Notes under the pieces: model-generated
Seen by the model: the letters and a program-made list of their open reading frames with translations, nothing else
Told to the model about the DNA's origin: nothing
Databases searched by the model: none
In this document: piece after piece, positions 16,711-25,737 of the stretch
Numbering within the stretch: the stretch's first letter is position 1
Layout of the letters: each line of letters opens with the position of its first letter
DNA from: an uncultured Kiloniellaceae bacterium
GTDB lineage: Bacteria; Pseudomonadota; Alphaproteobacteria; Kiloniellales; Kiloniellaceae
Assembly (NCBI GenBank): GCA_947493695.1
Contig: CANLSF010000002.1
Location: 310,001 to 374,000, forward strand
Length of the DNA: 64,000 bases
Direction of reading: 5' to 3'
Made by a program: the position numbers and the translations under genes

Positions 16711-17355
16711 GTGGCGGATAAGGCTGAGATCGAAGGTATAGTCAAAGACAGTGATGGGCGGCATCGCTGCTGGTGGCATGGTGATCAGGAAGACTACAAG
16801 GCCTACCACGACCTGGAATGGGGTCAACCGGTGAGCGATGATCGACGCCTGTTTGAAAAAGTCTGCCTGGAAGGCTTTCAGGTCGGTCTCTCTTGGCTCA
16901 CCATCCTGCGCAAGCGTGAGAGCTTTCGGGCCGCGATGGCGGGATTTGACTTCGAACGACTCGCGGAATTCACCGAAGCCGACGTGACCCGCCTGCTCGC
17001 GAATGCGGAGATCATCAGAAACCGCAAGAAAATCGAGTCCGCGATTAACAACGCACGCCGGGCAATCACACTCCGTGATGAGTTCGGGTCTCTGGCGGCA
17101 TACTTCTGGCAGTTCGAGCCCAGCGAAGCCGATCGCCCTAAACGCATGTCAAAAGACGCCTTTGTCGCAATGCCGACGACGGCTCACTCCACGGCTTTGT
17201 CAAAAGATCTTAAGAAGCGGGGCTGGAGCTTCGTCGGCCCAACCACGGTCTATGCCTTCATGCAGGCAATGGGGCTGGTCAACGATCACCTGGAAGGCTG
17301 TTTCCGACGGGAAGAACTGGAAGCCGAACGGAGAGCTTTTCAACGCCCCGTTTGA
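16711..17355 (+). CDS. tag: DNA-3-methyladenine glycosylase I
   Basis: 214 residues from a GTG at 16711 with an AAGGAAG Shine-Dalgarno. Tag hallmarks are HRCWWHGDQEDYKAYHDLEWG at the N-terminus, the LFEKVCLEGFQVGLSWLTIL helices that hold the base-binding pocket, RESFRAAMAGFDFE, and SKDLKKRGWSFVGPTTVYAF near the C-terminus. The normal N-terminal Cys and a late Cys (EGCF) that bind zinc in E. coli Tag are present; the His partner near the C-terminus is not obvious. It removes 3-methyladenine from alkylated DNA in the cytoplasm. Monocistronic; convergent with gapR. Confidence 0.93.
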   Translation: MADKAEIEGIVKDSDGRHRCWWHGDQEDYKAYHDLEWGQPVSDDRRLFEKVCLEGFQVGLSWLTILRKRESFRAAMAGFDFERLAEFTEADVTRLLANAEIIRNRKKIESAINNARRAITLRDEFGSLAAYFWQFEPSEADRPKRMSKDAFVAMPTTAHSTALSKDLKKRGWSFVGPTTVYAFMQAMGLVNDHLEGCFRREELEAERRAFQRPV

Positions 17356-17410
17356 TGGAAAGTCACCGCTCCGTCCGGCCCCATTGTCACATTCGATCTG
17401 TCGACCGGCT

Positions 17411-17668
17411 CTATTCTGCCGATTCGATCAATCCAAGTGCATGCTTGTAGAGCTCGAGAATTGCTTCCTGCTCCTGCCGGTCCTGTTCGTCCATTTTACG
17501 CAGACGTACAATCTGCCGCATGATTTTGCTGTCGTAACCGTTGCCTTTGGCTTCGGCATAGACTTCGCGAATATCTGTTGCAGTCGCAGCCTTTTCCTCT
17601 TCGAGCCGCTCAATACGCTCGATATAGGACTTTAACTGATCCGCACCGATACCACCGACATCCGCCAT
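17411..17668 (-). CDS. gapR: GapR-type nucleoid-associated protein (DUF2312)
   Basis: 85 residues, full family length, with the near-invariant [18 protein letters not shown] start, the [20 protein letters not shown] centre and an [14 protein letters not shown] tail. It is nearly all helical: a long coiled coil followed by a short helical hairpin. In Caulobacter, GapR clamps overtwisted, A/T-rich DNA ahead of replication forks and transcription and helps topoisomerases; it is largely restricted to Alphaproteobacteria and their phages. Single-gene unit, convergent with tag. Confidence 0.93.
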   Translation of the reverse strand: MADVGGIGADQLKSYIERIERLEEEKAATATDIREVYAEAKGNGYDSKIMRQIVRLRKMDEQDRQEQEAILELYKHALGLIESAE

Positions 17669-17833
17669 TCAAACTCTCCTGTCTCGCGGCCACTCCGGCA
17701 CAGACCGGCGACCGCCCTTAGTTGGAGGCGCGCAGCTCAATTTCCGCTGCGACGACCTTCTGTAAAATCGCGGCGCAGACTATCTCCGCCGCCCTGTCCA
17801 GGCAACGGGACTGGGGACAAAAACGGAAAAAAA

Positions 17834-18139
17834 TTAGCTGTGATGTTTGTGTGACACTTCGAAAGCCGCTTTTTGCTCTGCCGTGGCCTCGGTCTGGTGT
17901 TTGCTCTTCCAGTCAGAGTAAGGCATGCCATAGACAGTTTCGCGCGCCGCGTCGTAATCGAGCTCGAGACCCCGTTCTTCAGCGGCAGCCAGATACCACT
18001 TGGAAAGACAGTTCCGGCAGAACCCGCTCAGGTTCATGAGGTCTATGTTCTGCACGTCGGTTCTTTCACGCAGATGCGATACCAGACGGCGAAAGGCGGC
18101 AGCCTCAAGTTCGGTTTGTGTTTTCTCGTCTATCGACAT
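17834..18139 (-). CDS. DUF1244 domain protein
   Basis: 101 residues from the ATG at 18139 (MSIDEKTQTELEAAAFRRLV); an ATG at 18160 would add seven. The family core is AFRRLVSHLRERTDVQNIDL, then NLSGFCRNCLSKWY with a conserved C-x-x-C, and GMPYSDWKSKHQ. Small soluble helical protein, widespread in proteobacteria, of unknown function; the Cys pair could bind metal. It lies 133 bp downstream of the GCS2 ligase gene on the same strand, with its own probable promoter. Confidence 0.88.
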   Translation of the reverse strand: MSIDEKTQTELEAAAFRRLVSHLRERTDVQNIDLMNLSGFCRNCLSKWYLAAAEERGLELDYDAARETVYGMPYSDWKSKHQTEATAEQKAAFEVSHKHHS

Positions 18140-18272
18140 GGTCTTCAGGCTCCCATCCACCTCTGGATACGCGAATTCATAAGCAATGTAATGCTATCGA
18201 CCGGTAAAAGGAAAACGCCGTTTACCCGGTTCCGATCAACTCTATTTGAGGCCACTTCGACTCACAAACAAG

Positions 18273-19409
18273 TCAAATACCCATTACGGTCTCTTCAATC
18301 AGAAAGTCGACAACCTGCCGCAGGGCTTCCTGCTTCTCCGCCCCCTTTCCCAGGGCTGCGTTGAAAATCGCGACCTGGCGGTGCGCCGAAGTGCCCCGGG
18401 CGACGATCTGGCGGGCATTGGTGACTTCATCCCAGCAATCCAGGGCCACCGCATGTTCTTCGATCAAACCGAGGATTTCCTCCAGCAGCTCTGCATAGGG
18501 GAAGATTTCACCCTTGCCGAAGTCAATCAGGCCTTCGTCCAGACCGTAACGCTGCGCCCGCCAGCGGTTTTCCTGAATCAGCATATTCGCATAGCGCCGC
18601 CAGCGCTGGTTCGAACGCTTCAATGTGTAGAGCATCCGCAAAAGACTGACGTATATCGCCGCGACGGTCACACTGTCGGCAATATTAGTACAGGCGTCGG
18701 CAATCCGCATCTCCAGGGTTGGAAAGCGCGCGGAAGGCCTGACGTCCCACCAGAGTTTGCTGCCATCCTGGATCACACCGGCGCCCACCAGCGCATTCAG
18801 ATGCCTTTGATATTCGTCAAAGCTGTCGAAGGTCTCCGGCAGCCCGGTGCGCGGTAGCTCGTTGAACACCGAGAGTCGGTAGGATTTCAGGCCGGTATCC
18901 TCCCCCTTCCAGAAGGGCGAAGAAGTCGTCAGCGCCAAAAGGTGCGGCAGGAAATACGCGATCTGACCAGTCAGGTCATTGCGCAGATCATCGTCATCCA
19001 GGCCGACATGCACATGCATCCCGCAAATCAGGAGGCGACGCACCACGCCCTGCATATCCCGGGCAAGATCATCGTAGCGCTCGCGCGGGGTATGTTTTTG
19101 AGCGCCCCAGGCCGCAAAGGGATGCGTCGACGCGGCAATGGGGGCAAGGCCGTATTCGCCTGCAACCTCCGCTATGTTTTGACGCAGGAATGCCAGCTCT
19201 GCGGCGGCCTCCTTGATGTTGTTGCACTTGCTGGTGCCGACTTCGATCTGCGACTGCAGAAACTCCCGGCTGACCCTTTGATCCAGCCGTTTCTCACATT
19301 CGTCCATCAAGCCCTCAGGCGCCTCCACCACGAGGTCCCGGGTTTCGCGGTCGACCAGCAGGTATTCCTCTTCAATCCCGATGGTAAAGCTGGGCTCCAC
19401 ATGCGCCAT
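18273..19409 (-). CDS. Carboxylate-amine ligase, GCS2/YbdK family
   Basis: 378 residues, the YbdK length. Landmarks are FTIGIEEEYLLVDRETRDLV at the N-terminus (the metal/glutamate-binding GxExE strand), IAASTHPFAAWG, the MHVHVGLDDDDLRNDL block, LWWDVRPSARFPTLEMRIADACTN, and NRWRAQRYGLDEGLIDF. The family performs ATP-dependent ligation of glutamate to an amine, with weak glutamate-cysteine ligase activity known for E. coli YbdK; natural substrates are unclear. It starts 22 bp after the N-formylglutamate amidohydrolase stop, so the two are an operon and may act on the same gamma-glutamyl or N-acyl-glutamate compound (inference). Confidence 0.92.
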   Translation of the reverse strand: MAHVEPSFTIGIEEEYLLVDRETRDLVVEAPEGLMDECEKRLDQRVSREFLQSQIEVGTSKCNNIKEAAAELAFLRQNIAEVAGEYGLAPIAASTHPFAAWGAQKHTPRERYDDLARDMQGVVRRLLICGMHVHVGLDDDDLRNDLTGQIAYFLPHLLALTTSSPFWKGEDTGLKSYRLSVFNELPRTGLPETFDSFDEYQRHLNALVGAGVIQDGSKLWWDVRPSARFPTLEMRIADACTNIADSVTVAAIYVSLLRMLYTLKRSNQRWRRYANMLIQENRWRAQRYGLDEGLIDFGKGEIFPYAELLEEILGLIEEHAVALDCWDEVTNARQIVARGTSAHRQVAIFNAALGKGAEKQEALRQVVDFLIEETVMGI

Positions 19410-19431
19410 AGCAATAGCCTCCCTCTGTGAT

Positions 19432-20250
19432 CTAGTGATCCGGCTTTTTATAAAGCTCTGGGTTCTTCAAAGTTTCGCTCAGCGCCTGACCGAGTATTTC
19501 AGCCCACTCCCGCGCACCGTGGTGCGTGTCGATCAGATCCTGGCGCACCTCAATCAGAACGTTGGCCAGGCCTCGATCATCCCCGTGCACCTCGGTCGTG
19601 TAGCCGAAGCCGATCCGCCCGGAATAGGGCTCGTTATCGCCGACCACAATGCCCGAAGCCCGCAGGCGGGCAATGAGCGGCTGGGGCAGCCGACCATCCT
19701 CGTTCCAGAGCACGCCGATTTTCCACGGCCGCTCAATACCTTCCATAACCGGGGTGAAGCTATGGAGCGAAATCAGCACCGGCTCGACGTCGCTTTGCTG
19801 AGCGCGCGCGTCGAGCGTTTGGCGGATCGCGTTCTGATAGGGATAAAAGAAAGTCTCAAACCGCGCCCTGCGCTCGTCAGCAGAGAGCATTTCGTTCCCA
19901 GGAACACGAACCCCATCGCTTACAGCCGGAATCGAGGTTTCATCCTCAGGTTTGCGATTCGGATCGACAACAAGACGTGAGAAATGACTGATTACGGCTG
20001 GTGCATTCAGGATTCCGGAGAGGTGGCGCGTGACCTCCGCAGCGCCGATATCCCAGGCGATGTGACGGGCCAACTCCGTTTCATCAAGCCCTAGACTGCG
20101 AAGAGCACGTGGAATGAAACGGTTGGCATGATCGCAAACCAGGACGACGGGGGCCACGCCGTCCGGATTGACAACCTCGAAAGGCGCCTGCTCGTCATGC
20201 GCAAGTAGTCCGCTGGACGATCCGTCCCTCTGCATCAAACCATCCATCAA
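19432..20250 (-). CDS. N-formylglutamate amidohydrolase family protein
   Basis: 272 residues. FGase fold landmarks are VVLVCDHANRFIPRALRSLG, HIAWDIGAAEVTRHL, SHFSRLVVDPNRKP, LISLHSFTPVMEGIERPWKI and GYTTEVHGDDRGLANVLIEVRQD, the His, Asp and Glu residues of which form the zinc site. Known members hydrolyse N-formylglutamate in histidine breakdown, but no hut genes are near and this short form is common beside GCS2 ligases. A second, more divergent copy is at 34180. First gene of the FGase-GCS2 operon; start taken at the upstream ATG of an MMDG pair. Confidence 0.9.
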   Translation of the reverse strand: MMDGLMQRDGSSSGLLAHDEQAPFEVVNPDGVAPVVLVCDHANRFIPRALRSLGLDETELARHIAWDIGAAEVTRHLSGILNAPAVISHFSRLVVDPNRKPEDETSIPAVSDGVRVPGNEMLSADERRARFETFFYPYQNAIRQTLDARAQQSDVEPVLISLHSFTPVMEGIERPWKIGVLWNEDGRLPQPLIARLRASGIVVGDNEPYSGRIGFGYTTEVHGDDRGLANVLIEVRQDLIDTHHGAREWAEILGQALSETLKNPELYKKPDH

Positions 20251-20437
20251 ACAGGGTAAAATTCTAGAGTCTCTGCGGTCATGTCACGCGCAACACGTCC
20301 GGCACCACTCTGAAACACGGTCTTTAACATTTTGACATCATCCAAAAGCGTCGCAAATTACCAAAATCGATTGATTTGACGAAGAACAGGCACAGATTAC
20401 AAGCTAATTAGAGTTGTGTGACATTACCCTGCGTCGC

Positions 20438-20466
20438 TTGACCTTTTTCATCACTCCACTCATAAA
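20438..20466 (+). promoter_or_regulatory. Candidate promoter of the FadR-type regulator
   Basis: TTGACC (20438-20443) and CATAAA (20461-20466) are 17 bp apart, 67 bp before the GTG start at 20533. Pattern-based only. Confidence 0.4.
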
Positions 20467-20532
20467 ACGCTCTCGGGTGGCACTCCCCGTAGTTTATTTT
20501 GGTCCTTTGGCGGTAATACAGGAAGTAAGTCC

Positions 20533-21333
20533 GTGCAGAATTCAGATCAGGGCAATCCACCGGATTTCGATGCCCGGTTTCAGGAAATACCGCGTGAACG
20601 GGTTGCCGACAGGGTTGCCCAGGAACTGATGAAACTGATCGCGACAGGCAAACTCATGCCTGGGGAACGCCTTCCCGGCGAGCGGCAATTGGCGGAAATG
20701 ATGAACGTAAGCCGTGTGTCCGTGCGCGCGGCCTTGCAGCAGTTAAAAGCCAAAGGCTTCGTAACAGCCGTCCAGGGCGGCGGCACGCGCGTCATTGCAG
20801 CTTCGGACGATCAGGATTCGGCACTGGCGGCACTGGTCCGGGAAAATCGCAAAAACCTGCGTGACTTCGCGCAGATCCGCGTGGCCATCGAGGCCTGGGC
20901 TGCCCGTCAGGCCGCAGAGAATGCAACGGCCGAGCAGATAGCCGAGATCAAGCATGCGCTCGACGTTATGACCGACCCGAACCGGCCGGAAGAATTCAAG
21001 GCCGAAGATGACGTCGCATTTCACATGTCCGTCGCCAAGGCTGCCGACAGTGTAATCTACATGCACCTGATGGGCGGCATGGGCGACATCCTGCGGGAGA
21101 CGCTCGATTACCATCGCTACAAGCTGTTGGCCACGCCCGCCGATGACCGGGTTTTTCTGCAGCAGCATCGGAAAGTCTATGAAGCGATTCGGGACAAGGA
21201 CGGCGAAGCGGCCGCACAGGCCATGACGGCCCATGTAAAGCGTGCGCTTGCCGCCTACGCGGAGCCGGACGAGCCCGAGGCAGCCCCAGACGGTCAGGAC
21301 ACCTCCAGGTTCGTTCTCAGCAGCCGAAATTAG
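20533..21333 (+). CDS. FadR/PdhR-type GntR family regulator (FCD domain)
   Basis: 266 residues from a GTG at 20533 with a CAGGAAG ribosome site. Residues about 20-90 are a GntR winged helix (GERLPGERQLAEMMNVSRVS, then QQLKAKGFVTAVQGGGTRVI), whose wing with QGGGT matches PdhR/LldR/GlcC. Residues about 105-245 are an all-helical FCD effector domain (RVAIEAWAARQAAENATAEQ, DDVAFHMSVAKAADSVIYMH) with the Asp/His residues that bind a metal and a carboxylate ligand. Such regulators respond to pyruvate, lactate or glycolate. A perfect PdhR/GlcC-type operator lies before glcDEF at 31259; this protein is a candidate to bind it (inference). Pyruvate kinase lies downstream in its own unit. Confidence 0.9.
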   Translation: MQNSDQGNPPDFDARFQEIPRERVADRVAQELMKLIATGKLMPGERLPGERQLAEMMNVSRVSVRAALQQLKAKGFVTAVQGGGTRVIAASDDQDSALAALVRENRKNLRDFAQIRVAIEAWAARQAAENATAEQIAEIKHALDVMTDPNRPEEFKAEDDVAFHMSVAKAADSVIYMHLMGGMGDILRETLDYHRYKLLATPADDRVFLQQHRKVYEAIRDKDGEAAAQAMTAHVKRALAAYAEPDEPEAAPDGQDTSRFVLSSRN

Positions 21334-21418
21334 AAACAGCATCGCGTTCGGTCGGTTTCTGTCAGCAGTGACCGCAACGTTGAACAGGAAATCATGCCGT
21401 CGCTTGGCGTTTCTCCAT

Positions 21419-21448
21419 CCCGTTAGCGATCATGCGTCGCTTAACGGG
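21419..21448 (+). terminator. Hairpin after the FadR-type gene
   Basis: CCCGTTAGCGA (21419-21429) pairs with TCGCTTAACGGG (21437-21448) with a one-base bulge; the following bases are A/T-rich but there is no T-run. Likely terminator or processing hairpin before pyk. Confidence 0.45.
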
Positions 21449-21524
21449 AAATTATCCCCGGGAGAGAAGCGTAATAATCTATATTTAACTTTCGTATTCT
21501 CGAAATAAAGTTATTCTCTGCGCC

Positions 21525-22940
21525 ATGAGAAGACAAAGAAAAGCCAAGATTCTTGCGACGCTCGGACCCAGCAGTTCGAGCCCCGAGATGATCCGCTCCC
21601 TGTTCGAGGCAGGTGCGGATGTATTCCGTTTAAATTTCAGCCACGGGTCTCACGAAGACCATCAGCGCAACGTCAAAATCATCAGAGATCTGGAGAAGGC
21701 GACAGATCGTCCAATCGGGATTCTGATGGATCTGCAGGGCCCCAAGCTGCGGGTCGGCAAGATGAAAGACGGCGCTGCGGATCTGGTCGCCGGCAGCCCA
21801 TTCCGGATCGACCTCAACGACGCACCGGGTGACTCGACGCGGGCCCCTCTGCCGCACCCGGAAGTCTTCGCGGCTCTGGAGCCTGGCACTGACCTCTTAC
21901 TTGACGACGGCAAACTTCGACTGCGCGTCACCGAGTGCGGGAAAGATTTTGCGGAAACGGTTGTCGAGGCAGGTGGCAAACTCTCAGACCGCAAGGGTGT
22001 CAACGTACCGGGAGTCATTCTTCCGATTTCACCACTGACGGAAAAAGACCGCAAGGACCTCCGGTTTGGTCTCGACCTTGGCGTCGATTACGTTGGATTG
22101 TCTTTCGTTCAGCGTCCGGAAGATGTTGCGGAGGCGCGCCGTCTGATCGCGGGCCGTGCCGCAATCATGTCGAAGATTGAGAAGCCCGCCGCAGTCGAAG
22201 CCTTGTCCGAACTGGTTGAACTCTCCGACGCTATCATGGTGGCACGCGGCGATCTTGGTGTTGAAATGCCGCCCGAGGAAGTTCCCAGCCGGCAAAAACA
22301 GATCATTCAGACTTGCCGACTGGCGGGCAAGCCCGTGGTGGTTGCCACGCAGATGCTCGAATCGATGGTTCATGCCCCTGCCCCTACCCGCGCGGAAGCT
22401 TCCGATGTGGCGACGGCGGTCTATGACGGTGCGGATGCTGTGATGCTGTCCGCGGAATCCGCTGCAGGCGACTACCCGCTTGAAGCCGTGAGTATGATGG
22501 GCCGTATCATTGAGCGCACGGAAGCGGATCCTTCCTATAAGAAGGTCATTCATGCCCTGACACCGGAACCGGAAGCAACCGCGCCAGACGCCATTTCCGT
22601 TGCCGCAGCGCAGGTGGCCAATACGATCTCAGCAGCGGCGATCGTGAGCTACACCACTTCGGGCTCCACCGCGAAACGTGCAGCGCGAGAACGACCTGAC
22701 GTGCCGATCCTGGTTCTGACCGAGAACATTCACACCGCACGGCGGCTGGCGGTGACATGGGGCGCCCATTGTGTCCATACCTCGGACGTTCATGATTTCC
22801 AGGAAATGGTTGAAAAGGCCTGCCGGATTGCCGTGAATGAGAACTTCGCAGTCACTGGAAACAAGCTGGTCATCACGGCTGGCGTTCCCTTTGGCACGCC
22901 GGGCGCGACAAACGTCCTACGCATCGCCTGGGTTGGCTAG
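21525..22940 (+). CDS. pyk: Pyruvate kinase
   Basis: 471 residues. The order of motifs is that of type II bacterial enzymes: KAKILATLGPSSSSPEMIRS, RLNFSHGSHEDH, GILMDLQGPKLRVG, the catalytic SKIEKPAAVEAL lysine strand, the metal-binding MVARGDLGVEMPPEEVPSRQ, KPVVVATQMLESMVHAPAPT, and DGADAVMLSAESAAGDYP. The C-terminal domain (about 350-471) with GSTAKRAARERPDVPILVLT is present and complete. It makes pyruvate and ATP from phosphoenolpyruvate in the cytoplasm. Single gene, followed by a hairpin at 23028. Confidence 0.97.
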   Translation: MRRQRKAKILATLGPSSSSPEMIRSLFEAGADVFRLNFSHGSHEDHQRNVKIIRDLEKATDRPIGILMDLQGPKLRVGKMKDGAADLVAGSPFRIDLNDAPGDSTRAPLPHPEVFAALEPGTDLLLDDGKLRLRVTECGKDFAETVVEAGGKLSDRKGVNVPGVILPISPLTEKDRKDLRFGLDLGVDYVGLSFVQRPEDVAEARRLIAGRAAIMSKIEKPAAVEALSELVELSDAIMVARGDLGVEMPPEEVPSRQKQIIQTCRLAGKPVVVATQMLESMVHAPAPTRAEASDVATAVYDGADAVMLSAESAAGDYPLEAVSMMGRIIERTEADPSYKKVIHALTPEPEATAPDAISVAAAQVANTISAAAIVSYTTSGSTAKRAARERPDVPILVLTENIHTARRLAVTWGAHCVHTSDVHDFQEMVEKACRIAVNENFAVTGNKLVITAGVPFGTPGATNVLRIAWVG

Positions 22941-23027
22941 CACGCATCGCACTCGGGTCTGGTAGAGAACGCAGTAAAACACGACCTGCACGAGACCGAC
23001 GTCCCAGCAAAGAATATTGCAGTCTGC

Positions 23028-23058
23028 AGCGCCCTGAGGTAATCCACCTCAGGGCGCT
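23028..23058 (+). terminator. Hairpin between pyk and glycosyltransferase
   Basis: AGCGCCCTGAGGT (23028-23040) and ACCTCAGGGCGCT (23046-23058) are perfectly complementary with a five-base loop. No long T-run follows, but position 88 bp past pyk fits a terminator. Confidence 0.65.
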
Positions 23059-23081
23059 TAGTCTATCGGCGATCCCAACTT

Positions 23082-23939
23082 GTGAGGTCAGGAACAATTA
23101 CACAGACACCAGCAGTTTCAGTCATTCTTGCGACCTACAACTGGCCGGAAGCGCTGGCGATGGTCCTGGACTCTCTGCGTTTGCAGAATACCCGGGATTT
23201 CGAGATCGTAATCGCGGACGACGGCTCCAGGCAGGAGACAAAAGATCTCATCGATCGCTTTCGGCAGGAAAGCGGTCTGACCGTCAAACACTTCTGGCAG
23301 GACGATGATGGCTACAGGCTCAGCCGCAGCCGGAACGGTGCGGTAGGTGTCGCGAGCGGAAAGTACCTCATCTTCATCGACGGAGACTGCTGCCTTCTGC
23401 CGGACTTCGTTTCCAGTCATCTGGCGCTGGCGGAAGAAGGCTGGTTTGTCGCAGGCCGACGTTGCTATGTCCGACGGAAACCAACAGAGCGCATATTCCG
23501 CAAGTCGCTGGCGATCTACCGCTGGCCAAAGGCGCTTTGGTTCCTGCTCGCCCTGACCGGACGCTGTAATCGACCCTTCCAGTTCGTTCCCCTGCCCGTC
23601 TCGGATCAAAAACGAAAACGCCGACCCACGTCCTGGGAAAAGGTGCAAACCTGCAATCTCGGGGTTTGGCGCAAGGATTTTATCGCCGCCGATGGATTTG
23701 ACATCAGCTTTGAAGGACACGGGCTGGAAGATTCTGATTTTGTCCTGCGTATGATTCGCATGGGTCTAAGGCGCAAGGACGGAGATCACACTTCGCCGGT
23801 TCTCCATCTCTACCACCCCCGTCGAAGCTCAACGACGGAAGACGGTGTGCACCCGAACAGACTTCGCTTCGATGAACTGATGAAAAGCGAGCGCTATCTG
23901 CCGCTCAGTGGCTACGCCGACACGAACGCTGAGGGCTGA
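23082..23939 (+). CDS. Glycosyltransferase family 2 protein
   Basis: 285 residues from a GTG at 23082. GT-A fold motifs: VSVILATYNWPEALAMVLDS, FEIVIADDGSRQETKDLIDR, the FIDGDCCLLPDF DxD-type metal/nucleotide site, and a C-terminal galactosyltransferase-like segment (WEKVQTCNLGVWRKDFIAAD, GFDISFEGHGLEDSDFVLRM) typical of the Glyco_transf_7C region. It transfers a sugar from a nucleotide sugar, probably to lipopolysaccharide core or another surface glycan, at the cytoplasmic face of the membrane. No partner glycan genes are adjacent, so the acceptor is unknown. Confidence 0.9.
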   Translation: MRSGTITQTPAVSVILATYNWPEALAMVLDSLRLQNTRDFEIVIADDGSRQETKDLIDRFRQESGLTVKHFWQDDDGYRLSRSRNGAVGVASGKYLIFIDGDCCLLPDFVSSHLALAEEGWFVAGRRCYVRRKPTERIFRKSLAIYRWPKALWFLLALTGRCNRPFQFVPLPVSDQKRKRRPTSWEKVQTCNLGVWRKDFIAADGFDISFEGHGLEDSDFVLRMIRMGLRRKDGDHTSPVLHLYHPRRSSTTEDGVHPNRLRFDELMKSERYLPLSGYADTNAEG

Positions 23940-23960
23940 TTGGCCTTCGACAAGCATTAA

Positions 23961-23999
23961 GCATCACAGCACAGAAACGAAACTTCTGTGCTGTGATGC
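23961..23999. terminator. Hairpin between convergent glycosyltransferase and rarD
   Basis: GCATCACAGCACAGAA (23961-23976) pairs perfectly with TTCTGTGCTGTGATGC (23984-23999), loop of seven. It lies 21 bp after one stop codon and 15 bp before the other, so it can end both transcripts. Confidence 0.75.
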
Positions 24000-24014
24000 C
24001 CTCTTCATTCTAAA

Positions 24015-24911
24015 TCAGGCCGGTGTAGATGCCCTGCGCCGTGCGATCATCCAGGATTGCGCTGAGTAGATAACAAGCGCTGTCCAGATGCATCCGAATG
24101 TCACGACGTGGGCAGAGGTGAAGGCCTCTCCGAAAACCATAACGGCAAGTACGAACTGAATGCTCGGTGCGAGGTATTGGAAAAGACCAATCGTCGAATA
24201 GTTGAGGCGCCGCGCACCAGAGGTAAACCAGATCAGCGGCATGGCGGTTACCAGTCCTGCGGCGACCAGTAGCAGATCGGTTTTAAGATCGATGCTGCCC
24301 AGGCTCCCCTGACCAATCATCCCCTGATAGACCAGATACCCCAGCGCCAGCGGCAGAACCATAACTGTCTCGACAAACAGGCCGTCCACCGACTCCACTT
24401 TGATCGTCTTGCGCAACAAACCATAGATTCCAAAGGTAAAGGCGAGCAGAAGTGACACCCAGGGCATGCTGCCGCTTTGCACCGCGAGATTGAGGACACC
24501 GATAGCTGCGAGACCAACGGCAACGCCCTGCCATCGGCTCAAGCGCTCGCGCAGGAACAGCATACCCAACAGCACATTCACTAGCGGATTGATGTAATAG
24601 CCCAGGCTGGTCTCAAGCACGCGGTCCTGTGCGACTGCCCAGATAAAGAAAAACCAGTTCACGGAAATGAAGACGGTGCTGAGCAACAGCATGTAGATGG
24701 TTTTCGGGTTACGCAGCGCCACACGCAAGACATTCCATCGCCGTGCAAAGCTCAATATGAGCGCTAAGAAGACGACCGACCAAAGAACCCGGTGCGCCAA
24801 AACCTCCAGAACCGGTAGTGTGTCTACCGCTTTGAAATATAGCGGATTAAGCCCCCATAAAATGAAAGCGCCCAGCGCGTAGGCCGCTCCCGACCGTGTT
24901 TCCTTTGGCAT
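24015..24911 (-). CDS. rarD: RarD, EamA-family permease
   Basis: 298 residues from the ATG at 24911 (MPKETRSGAAYALGAFILWG), preceded by GGGAGAG; the longer frame upstream has no membrane segment. Ten hydrophobic helices of the drug/metabolite transporter superfamily are visible, with RarD signatures GLNPLYFKAVDTLPVLEVLAHR (two parts), LGYYINPLVNVLLGMLFLRE and YLAPSIQFVLAVMVFGE. RarD was named for chloramphenicol sensitivity in Pseudomonas; the natural substrate is not settled. Single gene, convergent with the glycosyltransferase. Confidence 0.92.
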   Translation of the reverse strand: MPKETRSGAAYALGAFILWGLNPLYFKAVDTLPVLEVLAHRVLWSVVFLALILSFARRWNVLRVALRNPKTIYMLLLSTVFISVNWFFFIWAVAQDRVLETSLGYYINPLVNVLLGMLFLRERLSRWQGVAVGLAAIGVLNLAVQSGSMPWVSLLLAFTFGIYGLLRKTIKVESVDGLFVETVMVLPLALGYLVYQGMIGQGSLGSIDLKTDLLLVAAGLVTAMPLIWFTSGARRLNYSTIGLFQYLAPSIQFVLAVMVFGEAFTSAHVVTFGCIWTALVIYSAQSWMIARRRASTPA

Positions 24912-25085
24912 CCACTCTCCCGACCAACCGCCCGCCTGGCGGCACTTTTCGTTTTTGGTGGCTGCGATGTTATCGCTCACGCGAACGAGCGCACAGCTTT
25001 GCTTCCGCATGGCTGCTATGCCGCAGCACAAACAGTGTTTCTCAAGGTCATAGTCGTGAAAAAAAGGATAGCGGTTGAGCGAAGC

Positions 25086-25652
25086 CTAGATCGCGCGATC
25101 CTTCAGGCGTTTTCGAAGAACTTCAGCATTTTGGCGTGCCGCAGGCAGGAAAGGATTGATCACCAATGCGTCCTCGAAAGCCTGCAAAGCCTGCGCTTCG
25201 TCTTCCAATTCGACATAGATCAGGCCACGACCGGCCAGTGCCCCGAAGTGCCGGGGTTCAAGCTCAAGCGTTTTTTCGATATCGGCCAGGGAACGATTAT
25301 ATTCTCCCATCAGGTAATAGAGCGTTGCGCGTTTATTCCAGCCTTCGGCAAAATCCGGCGCGATGGTCACAATCTGATCGAAAGAACGCAATGCTCGCTG
25401 ATAATCCCGCCGACCCATCGACGCCACACCGTCGCTCATCAGGAGATCAATAGCGTCGTCACCGGACTGCACCCAGATATTCCAGATAACAAATTCAACG
25501 CCCTTGGCATCGCTAATCGACTGAACATTCTTGAGCTTCCCAAAAAGATCATCCAAACGGGAATCTCTTTGGTCTGCCCACGCCGGGGCACCCAATAAAA
25601 CCATTAGGGGAAGAAATAATCGAAGAATCGCTGTTGCCGATAGTGTTTTCAC
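25086..25652 (-). CDS. Exported tetratricopeptide-repeat protein
   Basis: 188 residues. A Sec signal peptide (LFLPLMVLLGAPAWA, cleavage about residue 26) is followed by three TPR units at about residues 75-175: GRRDYQRALRSFDQIVTIAP, AEGWNKRATLYYLMGEYNRS, and ALAGRGLIYVELEDEAQALQ. TPR proteins of this size act as periplasmic protein-interaction adaptors; this type is common in Rhodospirillales as a single gene and has no assigned job. Divergent from the DUF2817 gene. Confidence 0.88.
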   Translation of the reverse strand: MKTLSATAILRLFLPLMVLLGAPAWADQRDSRLDDLFGKLKNVQSISDAKGVEFVIWNIWVQSGDDAIDLLMSDGVASMGRRDYQRALRSFDQIVTIAPDFAEGWNKRATLYYLMGEYNRSLADIEKTLELEPRHFGALAGRGLIYVELEDEAQALQAFEDALVINPFLPAARQNAEVLRKRLKDRAI

Positions 25653-25737
25653 GTTGTTAATTATGAACTATCCGGTCAAAAAAACCAAAACGTTTCACGA
25701 TAGAACACCGATCACAAATGTATGAGGGTTTGAGCAA

